A stretch of DNA of 64,000 nucleotides from Thermococcus indicus. Lineage in GTDB: Archaea > Methanobacteriota_B > Thermococci > Thermococcales > Thermococcaceae. Below are positions 40,537-49,986 of this stretch, one piece after another; the stretch's first letter is position 1; each line of letters opens with the position of its first letter. The notes beneath the pieces were generated by a model that saw only the letters and a program-made list of their open reading frames with translations, searched no databases and was not told the origin of the DNA. A program made the position numbers and the translations under genes. The stretch is from positions 2,053,041 to 2,117,040 of the forward strand of contig NZ_CP040846.1 of assembly GCF_006274605.1 (NCBI RefSeq). Reading direction: 5' to 3'.

Positions 40537-40572
40537 TCGCAAAAATTGATATTATGCAGAATACAAAAACGC

Positions 40573-42072
40573 TCACTTCTTCCCGAGGAAGTCGAACAGC
40601 GTCGCCTGCTTGCCCTTCTTCTTGGGCTTGTGTATCTTCCCCCCGCTTTCCTCGACGGCTTCCATTTCCTCTTCGGCCTTCTGGAGCTCCTCCTCGCTTA
40701 TCTCTTCCTCCGCCTCTTCCCCGGTTTCCTCCTCTCCCGTGGGCTCAACCTCTCTCTCGGTCTCGTTCTCAGCGGCGACCCTCACGTGCTCCTCCAGTTC
40801 ACCGCGCTCCTTGAGCTTCTTCTCAATGTTCATGCTCTTGCCCCATATGGCCTTGGCCTTCTCCTTGTCCCCGACTATGAACTCGACCTCCTTGAGGTCA
40901 AGGTCGAGGAAGACGACGAAATGAGCGGCCATGTCCGGGTTGTACTCGAATATCGCCTTCAGGACGTTGAGGGTCTCCAGAGCCTCCAGCTTCGCCATAT
41001 GCATCTCGCTCATTATCTTCTTGACGACAGAATCCCTCAGCGAGCGCTCCGCCTTGCTCTCCGTGAGGAGCTTTATCGTCTTCGGGGGATAAATCCGCAC
41101 GAAGCCCTTCTTTTTGACACCTGCAACGGCAACCCCCGCGGTCATCATGTCGGTGGCGTACTTCCAGAGGCCGTAGTTCCCGGTCCTCTGCGCCCTGCCG
41201 AGGTATATGTCAGCCCTGCTCAAAGCCTCGTAAGCCCTCGCTATGTCCTCGGGCTTGTAGTAGACGTAGGGGAGGTTCTCGTCTATCCACTGGAGGAGTT
41301 CGTGGGGGAACATGTCAACACCGAGCGTTGCCATCCTGGCTTTCTTCGCGTTGTCCGTGGCAAAAATCTGCGCCAGTGCCTGGAAAACGCTCTTCTCGGT
41401 GTCGCGGTAGGCCAGAACCTGGGCCGCGTCCTCGACCCCGCCCGTGACGACGGTCTGTAGATCGTTCACCGCGGCACGGAGGTCGCCGCCCGCGTGCTTG
41501 GCGATGTCGTAGAGCAGTTCCTTTGGAACCCTCTTACCCTCATGGTGGAGTATCCTGGCGAGGGCTTTGATGATGTCGCGCTGGGTCAGGCGCTTGTACT
41601 CCACTATCTGAGCCCTGCTCCGTATATCCCTGGGAACCTCCCAGTAATGGTTGGCGCTCATTATTATGGGGTTTCTCGCCCTGTCGATGAGCTTCGCTAT
41701 CTCCCTCGCCCCCGTCGGCTCGATGTTGTCTGCCTCATCCAGGAATATGAGCTTCCGCCTCTTTCCGAGGATGTCCATAGTGTAAGCGGCCTGAACGTAG
41801 CGCTCTATCTTCTCGTACGTCCTCTCGTCGCTCGCGTTAAGCTCTATGACCTCAAAACCGTACTCCCTGGCCAGAGCATAGACGGTGGTCGTCTTACCGG
41901 TTCCGGGCGGCCCCGCGAGGATGAGTGCCTTCTTCTTCGGAGGCTTCCCCTCCAGCCACGCCCCTATCCAGGCCTTGACCTGCTCTATGGCCTTTGTCTG
42001 ACCGACTATCTCGTCCAGCCGCCTCGGCCTGTACTTCTCTACCCAGGGCACTTCCCTCGGCATGGCCATCAC
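40573..42072 (-). CDS. rfcL: Replication factor C large subunit
   Basis: Clamp-loader large subunit, which opens PCNA on primer-template DNA. AAA+ domain with Walker [10 protein letters not shown] (about residues 53-61) and Walker [10 protein letters not shown]; domain III follows, then a highly acidic linker (E/T/G-rich) and a C-terminal PCNA-binding box Q-A-T-L-F-D-F-L. 499 residues, no intein. Its start overlaps the rfcS stop by 4 bases, so both subunits are made from one transcript. Confidence 0.96.
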   Translation of the reverse strand: MMAMPREVPWVEKYRPRRLDEIVGQTKAIEQVKAWIGAWLEGKPPKKKALILAGPPGTGKTTTVYALAREYGFEVIELNASDERTYEKIERYVQAAYTMDILGKRRKLIFLDEADNIEPTGAREIAKLIDRARNPIIMSANHYWEVPRDIRSRAQIVEYKRLTQRDIIKALARILHHEGKRVPKELLYDIAKHAGGDLRAAVNDLQTVVTGGVEDAAQVLAYRDTEKSVFQALAQIFATDNAKKARMATLGVDMFPHELLQWIDENLPYVYYKPEDIARAYEALSRADIYLGRAQRTGNYGLWKYATDMMTAGVAVAGVKKKGFVRIYPPKTIKLLTESKAERSLRDSVVKKIMSEMHMAKLEALETLNVLKAIFEYNPDMAAHFVVFLDLDLKEVEFIVGDKEKAKAIWGKSMNIEKKLKERGELEEHVRVAAENETEREVEPTGEEETGEEAEEEISEEELQKAEEEMEAVEESGGKIHKPKKKGKQATLFDFLGKK

Positions 42073-45000
42073 TTGCCCATTATGGTGAACTGCGCCAGGA
42101 GAGCCTCGAGCTGTATCATCTCGTTGGCGCCCTCAACGAGGCGGAAGTTGTACTCCCCTATCTTGTCCGCCAGTGCAACTTTTCTGTCTTCAGGAATCGG
42201 CAGGTTGAAGACCTCCTTGTGCATCTGAATCAGCACGTCCTCACCACTGAGGCCCTGCTTGAGGAGAATCTCCCTGAGTTTCTCCCTCGCCTTGAGGAAG
42301 TTGCCCTCCAGTGCCAGGTTCATCATATCACGCACATCCTCCGGCCTGGCCCTGCTCGCCACGAGAAAGACGTTCTCGTCGGTTATCGTTTTATCGAGCG
42401 CCGCAGCCGCCTGCAGGACGTTTATTGCCCTCCTGAGATCGCCCTCGGCAACGTACAGTATGGCCTGAAGGCCGTCCTCCGTCAGCTCAAGTCCCTCGTT
42501 CTCCGCTATGTACCGTATGCGCTCGGCCACGTCCTCGTCGTTGAGCGGTCTGAAGCGGAAGATTGCACAGCGGCTCTGGATGGGCTCGATTATCTTTGAG
42601 GAGTAGTTGCAGTTGTGGCTGACGAGACCGTTGGAGATGAAGCTGTGGTCCCTGGCGCAGGTAACGTCGTAGACGTCGAGGTAGCCGAGTTCCTCCTTCT
42701 TGATGACCTTTTCGACGACGTAGCCGTTGAGCGTTCTCTCGCTCAGGAACTCCTCAAAGGTCATGAAGTCCCGTGTTAGGCCAATCGGAACGCCCCTGAG
42801 CCTGTTGACCACGAAGTCCCTCTTAACGCCGAGAACCTTAGCGGCTTGAGTTGGGTTAGTTGCGGTGGCGAGCTCAACGGCCCTCTCGGCAATCTGTGGT
42901 AGGACAATTTCCTTGTACGCCAGCTTAATCCTCAGGTATTCCCCAACGAGCCTCGCATAGGAGTCTTTAGCGTAGGCGTAGCCGACCCTCGTGAGGAAGT
43001 TGAGGTAATTGACATCGTTGGGTGTAACTATGAGGCGGACGGCGAACTTTCCATCGGCCGGGGAAACCACTATCTTTGACTCCACATCAAACTCTCTAAG
43101 GAGTCCGGCCAAATCGTTGAAGAACTCGGTTGTCTCCTCAAGGCTCTCCCTCGTTGCGCGCATCTCAAGCTTTATCCCGTTGAAGTTGTACTTCCTTCCG
43201 CTCGGCTTTGTCCCGTCCGCTCCGAAGAGTCCTCTCAGGAACTCCCTCTTGATGAAGAGGTTGCCCCTCTTTATCCACTCCGGAACGGTGTAGCCGTTGG
43301 AGGTTTTGTTTCCTGCTTTGACTCCCCAGAAGCGCATGAGCGCGTGGAAGGCCGAGCTGTCAACGTAGAGCATGTGTATTTTGCCCTCAACCTTTCTTCC
43401 GCGGATTTCCGATGAGACTTCCCTCTCGATTATTTCAGAGGGCTTTAGGCCGAGTCTCCTGAGGTCTTCGGCGAGGGCCTCAAGCTCCTCCTTACTTGAG
43501 TTGAACCAAACCCTCTTGTGTGCCTTCACGAGGTGGCCGTCGCCGAGGAGGAAGCCGAGAACCCTCGCGAGGATTCCAGCTTTCTCGTCGTCGTAGCGGA
43601 CGAGCCACTTCTCCTTGACCTCCTTAAGGATGCTGTAGGCCATTCCGCTCAGCTCGCCGTTGAGGAGCCTTTTAACGGTGGAGTAGCTTATTCCTATTCC
43701 AAACTCCTCCTCTATGACCTTCTTCACGTCCATTGCATTTCTCAAGGGCTTACCATCGCGAATCTTTCTGATTAGCTGTTTTTTGCCCTCAATCCTTCTC
43801 TCAACGTAGCCCTTCTTTTCAAGGCTCTGCAGGAACTGGTTGAGCCTCACCCTTGATAGGCCGACTTTTTCCTGCAGTTCTCTCCTCGAAATCCAGTCCC
43901 CTGGGATCTGCCCCAGGATTTCGGCCTCTCTAACCGTCAAACCGTTCTCCATCTCGGCCTTAAGCTCCAGAACCCTCGCGAGGATTTTCTCCTTATCCCT
44001 CGTGAGAAGTTCACGGAAGGTTCTCGCCTCGCCAAGCGGCTTCAATCCGTGCTCGCGCTCGATTTCTTCAAGGAAGGCAAAGAACCCCCTAAGGTCAATT
44101 ATCTGCCTCGGGTCGGGCTCGTAGGGAGTTCCCTCCAGTGTAGGCCTGACGAGGACTTCCGAGTCTTCCTTAAGATCGTAGGTCTGAACCCAGCCCGTCG
44201 GCGTGAGAAACATGTGGTCGCCAGTTGCCTCTATTACCCTTCCACTCTCAAGGGTAAGCCTGTAAACGGGGTGGCCGATTATCTTTGAGTTGAAAGCCAC
44301 CGCAGCAACAACAGTGTCCCTTCCGGCCCTGTTGCTGACTTCCTTGATGATGCCCTCCTCGAAGTGCCTGAGGAAGTCCCTAATCTTTACCTCCCTCTCG
44401 TCGGGGGTGTAGATTTTGGTGTCTCCTGTGACACAGCTCAAAATAAACCTCACGTTGTTCGAGAACATCTCCATCGTTCTCCTCAGGGCCTGCTGAGCGT
44501 CCTGGGTCAGGGCATCTGCCTCGTCGAGGAAGATTATCTTGAAGCTCGCACCGCCTATCGGCTTAGTCCTTGCGAACTCTTTCACCTTCTCGCGGATGAC
44601 GTTTATTCCGCGCTCGTCGGAGTTGTGCAGGAGGACAGGTATCTCGCCGGCGAAGAACATCTCGTTGCCCGGAACGCTGACGTCGTAGACGAAGTCGTTG
44701 TACTCAACAACCTCGACCTTCCTAACGATTAGGGCATGTAAGTCCGTCTGGGCGAGCTTTCTAAGGGTTTCTAGGATTCTCCTGCCCCTCTCGTCGAGCC
44801 TGTCCTTGTTCACCATGGCAAGAACCTTCTTCAGCGTGGCCTTCCTCACGCGCTTCTTGCCCTCGTAGAGCTGGTGCCTGAGCTCGTAGCGCCAGTTGCC
44901 CTCGATTGCACCCTCTATACTCTTGAGCATCTCCACTATCGGCTCCGCCGGAAGGAGCTCGGCCTTGCTCCAGTTCATGCCTCCCCCCAGATTAACCTTG

Positions 45001-46180
45001 CCTCCCTCTCGAAGAGGCTCGCCTCTACTCCAGAAATCCTCGCGAGCCAAACGGTGTCTATAAGCATGTCCCTTGAGACAGAGGAGACCCTAACTACTCC
45101 ACCCCACTCGCCTGTTCCGTCGCCGTCGGCAAGGCCCTTCAGGAAGGCTATCCTCTCCTGAACCGGGAACTCGAAGACGAAGCCCGGAATCCTCTTGTTT
45201 ACCGCCCTCCTGCCGTTGCCGTCGTAAAAGCTGTCCTCGAAGAACCTCGCCAGCTGGGTGTTGAGGAGCCTGAGCTGGTGCCCGCTCTTCCGCGAGCGGT
45301 CGAAGGCCGAACCAACGTCGTTCTCGTAGACGCTTATGCCAAGGTTTTCCGCAAAGGCCCTAACGCGGTCTATAAGCTCCCCCTCGTGACCTCCGAGGGT
45401 GTATATGATCTGGCCGGAGGTGTTGCCCTTGAAGCCGACAGCTCCCTCGGCGGCGTAGAGGCCGAGCATGTAGGAAAGCTCCTCGCCGACTGGAAGCTTC
45501 TCAAAGGTCCTAACCCGTGAACTCTCCTTAACCCTGTAATTGCCCACATCGAGGATGTCAAGAAAGCCCTCAAGATTGGCAGTGAAGCTGAGGAGGACTG
45601 AGCCTTCTCTCAGCTCGCTCGCCTTTATCGTTTCGAGGCCGTTCTCGGTGAGCACCATGACCGAGTGGTTCCCGGTCAGTTCGAGCTTTCCTCCTCCCTC
45701 AAGGTGAACGCGGAGTATAACTGGAACGCGGTGGCGGATTATCTTGCTCACCCTCGACCATCTGACGCGGTAGTTCTCATCAACCGTCAGGACTTCGAGG
45801 TTGTAGGCATCTTTGTAGGCAACTTCACCGTCGTTTCCGTCGAAGTAAATCTTATCGAGTTCGGCAAATGTAGTCCGAACAACCCTGCCATCAATCCTCA
45901 CGAGTATTGGGGTGTCCTTGGAAACGGAGGCGTTAAGCTCCAGAAAATTATGTTTCCAGTGCTCCCCGAAGAGTTCCCGTACTAAAGCGAGCGTAGCACT
46001 GGTCTTCCCGACACCGGGAGGACCGGCAAAGAGTAAATGGGGCATGGAGCCGGTTCTGGCGTAGTGCTTGAGCCTTTTGACTATGTGAGCCTGACCGACG
46101 ATGTCATCGAGCCTCGCGGGCCTGTATTTCTCAACCCACGGCTTTTCAAGGATCCTAACTTCCTGAACTTCATCCGGCAT
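42069..46180 (-). CDS. rfcS: Replication factor C small subunit with two inteins, frameshifted as assembled
   Basis: Clamp-loader small subunit (four copies per RFC). Exteins: 84 residues from ATG 46180 with Walker [10 protein letters not shown]; 62 residues at 44436-44621 with Walker B I-I-F-L-D-E-A-D; and 180 residues at 42069-42611 with the S-R-C arginine-finger motif. Splicing would give 326 residues, the normal size. Intein 1 interrupts L-N-A/S-D-E-R-G and intein 2 interrupts I-L-S/C-N-Y-S. The frame breaks inside intein 1 at a G6 run (44983-44988); one additional G gives W-G-G-G-M-N-W-S-K and restores continuity. An uncorrected frameshift would abolish splicing and hence an essential protein. 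Confidence 0.95.
42612..44435 (-). mobile_element. RfcS intein 2 (608 residues, LAGLIDADG endonuclease)
   Basis: Self-splicing intein starting C-V-T-G-D-T-K-I-Y and ending G-L-V-S-H-N with Cys as the +1 extein residue. It has Hint blocks (G-D-H-M-F-L-T block B-like; final H-N) and two dodecapeptides, [10 protein letters not shown] and L-R-G-L-F-G-A-D-G. It is unusually long: between block B and the first dodecapeptide lies an insertion with helix-turn-helix-like segments ([17 protein letters not shown]), probably an added DNA-binding module. Confidence 0.9.
44622..45928 (-). mobile_element. RfcS intein 1 (about 436 residues, LAGLIDADG endonuclease, frameshifted)
   Basis: Self-splicing intein beginning [11 protein letters not shown] after L-N-A and ending I-P-V-L-L-H-N before the +1 Ser. 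Block B is L-T-G-N-H-S-V-M; endonuclease dodecapeptides are M-L-G-L-Y-A-A-E-G and [10 protein letters not shown] serine replaces the more common cysteine at position 1. The frame is lost at the G6 run 44983-44988, after A-R-L-I-W, and resumes at G-M-N-W-S-K if one G is added. Confidence 0.88.
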
Positions 46181-46235
46181 GGTCATCACCTACCCAAATC
46201 TAAACGGCACTTGGGGATATTAAGGTTACTCTTTT

Positions 46236-46270
46236 TTCTGAAAGCTTCGCCCTTCAGGACGGGGAGGAGG
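46236..46270 (+). repeat. IS605/TnpB right-end-like motif, copy 1
   Basis: The segment opens TTCTGAAAGCTTCGCCC and continues CTTCAGGACGGGGAGGAGG. It closely resembles the GC-hairpin sequence seen at right ends of IS200/IS605 elements and the omega-RNA tails of TnpB, but no tnpA or tnpB is nearby. A diverged inverted copy lies at 49987-50022 and weaker copies at 47589 and 48509. Confidence 0.45.
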
Positions 46271-46324
46271 TCAGCGGTGCGTGGCGCCCCCATCGCGGGC
46301 TGCACCAGAACGGGCACTGCAAAA

Positions 46325-46332
46325 CTTTTATA
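46325..46332 (+). promoter_or_regulatory. TATA box of the KBL gene
   Basis: CTTTTATA lies 40 bases before the ATG at 46365; predicted initiation near 46353 leaves a short leader holding GGTGGTTCTC. Confidence 0.55.
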
Positions 46333-46364
46333 CCTCGATGACCAAAAAACGACCGGTGGTTCTC

Positions 46365-47552
46365 ATGGCGAAGCTGGACTGGATTAAGGAAGAGCTCAAA
46401 GAGCTCAAGGACAAGGGCCTTTACGTAACCATAAGAAAGCTCGAGAGCTCCCAGGGCCCCTGGGTCGTCGTTGACGGAAAGCGCGTTCTCAACATGTGTT
46501 CGAACAACTACCTCGGCCTGGCCGCCCACCCCAAGATAAAGGAGGCCGCGATAAAGGCCATCCTCGACTACGGCGTCGGTGCCGGAGCTGTTAGAACCAT
46601 CGCCGGAACGATGGAGCTTCACGTCGAGCTCGAGGAGAAGCTCGCCAAGTTCAAGAAGAGAGAAGCCGCCATACTCTTCCAGAGCGGCTACAACGCCAAC
46701 CTCGGCGCTTTAAGTGCTCTGCTCACCAAGAAGGACAATGGCGTGTTCATCAGCGAGGAGCTCAACCACGCGAGCATCATAGACGGAATGCGCCTCAGCG
46801 GCGCCCCGAAGGTCATCTACAAGCACCTCGACATGGAGGACCTCAAGAAGAAGCTTGAGGAGAACAAGGACAAGGAGAAGAAGATAATCGTCAGCGACGG
46901 TGTCTTCTCGATGGACGGTGACCTCGCCCCGCTGCCGGAGATGGCGGAGCTGGCCGAGCAGTACGATGCCATGCTCTACATAGACGACGCCCACGGTGAG
47001 GGTGTCCTCGGAGACAGCGGAAGGGGTATAGTTGACCACTTCAAGCTGCACGATAGAGTGGACTTCGAGATGGGTACGCTGAGCAAGGCCTTCGGTGTCA
47101 TCGGCGGCTACGTGGCCGGACCGGAGGAGGCCATCGACTACCTCCGCCAGCGCGGAAGGCCGTTCCTCTTCTCAAGCGCCCCGAACCCGCCCGACGTCGC
47201 CGCGGCTATAGCTTCCGTCGAGATACTCCAGCACAGCGACGAGCTCGTCAGGAAACTCTGGGACAACACCCACTTCCTCCAGAACGGGCTCCGCGATTTG
47301 GGCTACGACCTCGGCAACACCAAGCACCCGATTACTCCGGTTATGCTCTACGACGAGAAGACCGCCCAGGAATTCTCAAAGCGCTTATACGACGAGTACA
47401 ACATCTTCGCGCAGGCGATAGTCTATCCGACCGTCCCGCTCGGAACCGCAAGGATAAGGCTCGAGCCTTCCGCGGCCCACAGCAAGGAGGACCTCCAGTA
47501 CGTGCTGGACGCCTTCGAGGACCTCGGGAAGAAGACGGGCTTCTTGAAGTGA
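46365..47552 (+). CDS. kbl: Glycine C-acetyltransferase / 2-amino-3-ketobutyrate CoA ligase
   Basis: PLP-dependent alpha-oxoamine synthase of 395 residues. With threonine dehydrogenase it turns threonine into glycine and acetyl-CoA. Active-site marks: G-T-L-S-K-A-F-G with the PLP lysine, D-D-A-H-G-E-G-V, N-H-A-S-I-I-D-G, and N-N-Y-L-G-L near the N-terminus. ATG 46365 follows GGTGGTTCTC; an in-frame extension to 46281 is rejected because it crosses the promoter and the IS605-like motif. T. kodakarensis has a characterised homologue next to rfcS, from memory TK2217. Divergent from rfcS. Confidence 0.9.
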   Translation: MAKLDWIKEELKELKDKGLYVTIRKLESSQGPWVVVDGKRVLNMCSNNYLGLAAHPKIKEAAIKAILDYGVGAGAVRTIAGTMELHVELEEKLAKFKKREAAILFQSGYNANLGALSALLTKKDNGVFISEELNHASIIDGMRLSGAPKVIYKHLDMEDLKKKLEENKDKEKKIIVSDGVFSMDGDLAPLPEMAELAEQYDAMLYIDDAHGEGVLGDSGRGIVDHFKLHDRVDFEMGTLSKAFGVIGGYVAGPEEAIDYLRQRGRPFLFSSAPNPPDVAAAIASVEILQHSDELVRKLWDNTHFLQNGLRDLGYDLGNTKHPITPVMLYDEKTAQEFSKRLYDEYNIFAQAIVYPTVPLGTARIRLEPSAAHSKEDLQYVLDAFEDLGKKTGFLK

Positions 47553-47588
47553 TCAATATAAAGCCTTCCCTTCAATTTTTACTTTTTC

Positions 47589-47620
47589 TTCCGAAGGCTT
47601 TGCCCTTCTCGACTGGGTGG
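47589..47620 (+). repeat. IS605-end-like motif, degenerate copy 2
   Basis: TTCCGAAGGCTTTGCCC followed by TTCTCGACTGGGTGG aligns without gaps to copy 1 at 46236 with about seven mismatches over 32 bases. It lies in the 204-base gap between kbl and the DUF835 gene; the rest of that gap is AT-rich, with a TATA-like AAAATTTATTAG near 47716-47727. Confidence 0.4.
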
Positions 47621-47756
47621 TTCTTGGAGACAACTAAAAATGGCATATAACGATTAAAGGATAGATTGAACGTTTAAACGATGTTTTGATTTCAATCATG
47701 TCACTGCCAGAGAGTAAAATTTATTAGTTCTCAATTCGAAAAAAAAAGGTGGGATC

Positions 47757-48560
47757 ATGAATTATCCTGAGATAAAGCTGGCCCTTGAAGTAGTCAAACT
47801 TATCGCAGTTACAGGGATGCTCGTAATTGTACTCAAAAGACACAGGACCTTTACAGGCCTCTTACCTTCCCGCATCCTCAGCAGGACATTTGGATTTCTG
47901 GTGGTATTCTGGCTTGGATTCCTAGCGGATGTTTTCAACGACGTGTATCCCACATCATTCACAAAGGTACTGGACGATATCATACTCTCCATTACACTGA
48001 TTTTTGGTGCGTACTTAACTTGGTGGGGCTCTAGGACAACACTAAGAAAGTCCATAGCTCCAAAACGACTCCACGGCAACCACACATCAGCAAAAATCAA
48101 AAGCGGTGCCCATATTGTGTCCGAACAAGATGTTAACGAGATAATACGGCTATCCTCAGGAAAAAAGATACTCTTTGTGACAAGACGGCCGGAAATTATG
48201 AAAAATCTGGAAATCCCGTACATATGGGTTACAAAGGTTCCCGGCGAACATTCCATCGATCCATCCGACATGCATATTCTCCTCCACAAGATTGCCAAAA
48301 GCATGGATGAGGAGACGGTAATAGTTTTAGATGCCGTGGAATATCTGATTCTGGAGAATGGCTTTGGCCCCACTATGAAGTTTCTAACGGCTCTCAAGGA
48401 TATAACGCTAGAGAAGAAAGCAACTCTGCTGATTTTGCTGAATACTGAGTCCCTCGAAAAAAGAGAACGTGCGTTTATTGAGATGGAATTTCCCCCGCTT
48501 ACTTCTTCTTCCGAAGACTTTGCCCCCCCAAAGGGAAGGACAATCAACACCCCCTTCTGA
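47757..48560 (+). CDS. DUF835-like membrane protein in an AT-rich island
   Basis: 267 residues: three hydrophobic helices (about 10-25, 40-58, 70-90), then a cytoplasmic domain with Y-I-W-V-T-K-V-P-G-E-H-S-I-D-P-S-D-M-H, D-A-V-E-Y-L-I-L-E-N-G and L-L-I-L-L-N, the pattern of DUF835 seen at 36939-37847. Base composition is clearly more AT-rich than the core genes, suggesting transfer or relaxed selection. The start follows AAAGGTGGGATC. The C-terminal 17 codons coincide with an IS605-end-like motif, so the tail may be acquired sequence. Confidence 0.8.
   Translation: MNYPEIKLALEVVKLIAVTGMLVIVLKRHRTFTGLLPSRILSRTFGFLVVFWLGFLADVFNDVYPTSFTKVLDDIILSITLIFGAYLTWWGSRTTLRKSIAPKRLHGNHTSAKIKSGAHIVSEQDVNEIIRLSSGKKILFVTRRPEIMKNLEIPYIWVTKVPGEHSIDPSDMHILLHKIAKSMDEETVIVLDAVEYLILENGFGPTMKFLTALKDITLEKKATLLILLNTESLEKRERAFIEMEFPPLTSSSEDFAPPKGRTINTPF
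48509..48540 (+). repeat. IS605-end-like motif, degenerate copy 3, inside a gene 3' end
   Basis: TTCCGAAGACTTTGCCC matches copy 2 at 16 of 17 bases, then diverges (CCCCCAAAGGGAAGG). It lies within the last codons of the DUF835-like gene. It could equally be a chance coding match. Confidence 0.3.
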
Positions 48561-48932
48561 CCAACGACAAGATCACAACGTGAGTCTTGCCAAGGCAAAA
48601 AAGAAATTCACTGAGGCAAATCCGTTCTGGTTAGCCGTAACTTGTGTAAAGTTTGTAAGCCTCGTTACGGCTAACCTTCCCTCCTCCCATTTTCATTGGA
48701 GGGCTTTCGGGGGGAACGGAGACTCCCCACATCTTCGGAAGCTTTGACGGTCTCCATTCGGGCTTAACAACCCCACATATCGGAGACTGTCACACCACCA
48801 CAAAATAAAACCCAAGAATATTTTAAAAATTACGCAAAGCAAAAGACACCAAACATTTCAAAAGTTACCATTTATGAAACAGCCCACACATAAAAGGTGA
48901 GATTTTATAGACTTTAAATCTTTGTCAGAAAC
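48561..48932. other. 372-base AT-rich gap with a long inverted repeat
   Basis: No credible gene. It holds a perfect 13-bp inverted repeat, GGTTAGCCGTAAC at 48629-48641 and GTTACGGCTAACC at 48664-48676, with a 22-base loop. Further on, GGAGACT recurs at 48718 and 48783, with its complement-like GGTCTCC at 48749. The remainder (48800-48932) is AT-rich without clear signals. Confidence 0.6.
48629..48676. repeat. 13-bp perfect inverted repeat, 22-base loop
   Basis: Arms GGTTAGCCGTAAC and GTTACGGCTAACC are exact complements. The structure could be a hairpin at the DUF835-like mRNA 3' end, a small RNA, or the remains of a miniature inverted-repeat element. No T tract follows. Confidence 0.6.
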
Positions 48933-49448
48933 TCAAAACTTCACCCACTCAACCTTGTAGTACACCACGTCGTTGTCCTCATCGACGACAGCCATCACCA
49001 TGTTCTTCCTGACGCCGTGGGCAACCCTCACGCGGGCGGTGATGTCGTTAGGGGAAAAGCGGAGGTTTTCTGGAACCACCCATATCAGCCACTGGGAGTG
49101 CTCGTCCATCCCGCGCCTGTAAACGCGGAAGTGGGAGCCGAACTTGAGGGCGGACTTCACCGTGTACCCCCTGTCGCGCAGGTCGGTGTAAACGAGTAAC
49201 TTGATATCAAACTGGTCGTCCCTCTTCCTCCCGAGTTCGACCAAATCCTGGAAAGAAAGCTCCTTCTCCCCATCGAAGACCCGTATCTTGCCCTTCTCCA
49301 TCAGGTAGGCCGCCTCTATGAGCGAGAGGAAGAGCTTTCCGTTCACGACCTCGCCAAAGTAGCGCTTGTTGTAGAACTGGTTTATCGCCTTCTCCCTCTC
49401 ACTGAAGACCCTGTCCCCGCTGAGCTGAAAGATTATCGGTTCCTTCAA
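48933..49448 (-). CDS. endA: tRNA-splicing endonuclease EndA
   Basis: Archaeal RNA endonuclease that cuts bulge-helix-bulge motifs in tRNA introns and in pre-rRNA. The catalytic triad is visible: Tyr in H-F-R-V-Y, His in D-E-H-S-Q-W and Lys in V-R-K-N-M. 171 residues, the homotetramer/homodimer-size form. TTG 49448 is preferred because GGTGGAAGGAA lies upstream and it overlaps the rimI stop (TTGA); GTG 49463 is open but has no ribosome binding site. Co-transcribed with rimI. Confidence 0.92.
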   Translation of the reverse strand: MKEPIIFQLSGDRVFSEREKAINQFYNKRYFGEVVNGKLFLSLIEAAYLMEKGKIRVFDGEKELSFQDLVELGRKRDDQFDIKLLVYTDLRDRGYTVKSALKFGSHFRVYRRGMDEHSQWLIWVVPENLRFSPNDITARVRVAHGVRKNMVMAVVDEDNDVVYYKVEWVKF

Positions 49449-49948
49449 TTCCTTCCACCCCACTCGTCGGCGGGCAGGAGCATGTAGTACGCATCCTCCC
49501 CGTCCGCATAGTAGCCGATTATGCGCTTGATCCGCCTGAAGCCAAAGCGCTCGTAGAGCTTTATGGCATTTTCGTTGCTCACGCGAACCTCCAGGCCTAT
49601 GTAGCGGGCCCCCCGGTTTATGAGCCTTTCGATGACCTCGGTAAGCAAAGCTGAGCCTATGCCGTTGCCCCGGTACGCCGGATCGACGGCTATGCTCATG
49701 ATGTGGCCCTCGAGGTCCGGTCTGAGGTAGCCCATGACATAGCCGATAACTTTGCCGTTGTACTCGGCGACCAAAAAGGTGTCGGGGTTGTTCTCCAGGA
49801 AGACCAGGAAGACACCCCTCGGGTAGTCCTCCCTGAAGGACTCGCGCTCTATCCTCATGACCTCGGGGATATCAAAGAGCCTGGCCGGTCTTATGGCCAC
49901 CATGGCTAGTGGGACCCTCCCCCCAAACTGACGGATGGAGACGCTCAT
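49445..49948 (-). CDS. rimI: RimI-like N-terminal acetyltransferase (GNAT)
   Basis: 167-residue GNAT acetyltransferase. The acetyl-CoA loop is Y-R-G-N-G-I-G (motif A), with I-A-V-D-P beta-4 before it and N-E-N-A-I-K-L-Y-E-R-F-G-F helix after it, typical of the RimI/Ard1 group that acetylates protein N-termini. Start ATG 49948; an internal ATG at residue 16 (M-V-A-I-R-P-A-R) is an alternative and would match shorter homologues. It shares a transcript with endA. Confidence 0.88.
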   Translation of the reverse strand: MSVSIRQFGGRVPLAMVAIRPARLFDIPEVMRIERESFREDYPRGVFLVFLENNPDTFLVAEYNGKVIGYVMGYLRPDLEGHIMSIAVDPAYRGNGIGSALLTEVIERLINRGARYIGLEVRVSNENAIKLYERFGFRRIKRIIGYYADGEDAYYMLLPADEWGGRN

Positions 49949-49986
49949 ATCCTATTCTACGCACCAGAGCTTTTAAGGATTAACTG

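Noticed and set aside
46281-46364. N-terminal extension of the KBL protein
   Set aside because: It crosses the TATA box and IS605-like motif; the GGTGGTTCTC-ATG at 46365 is a normal start and matches the family N-terminus.
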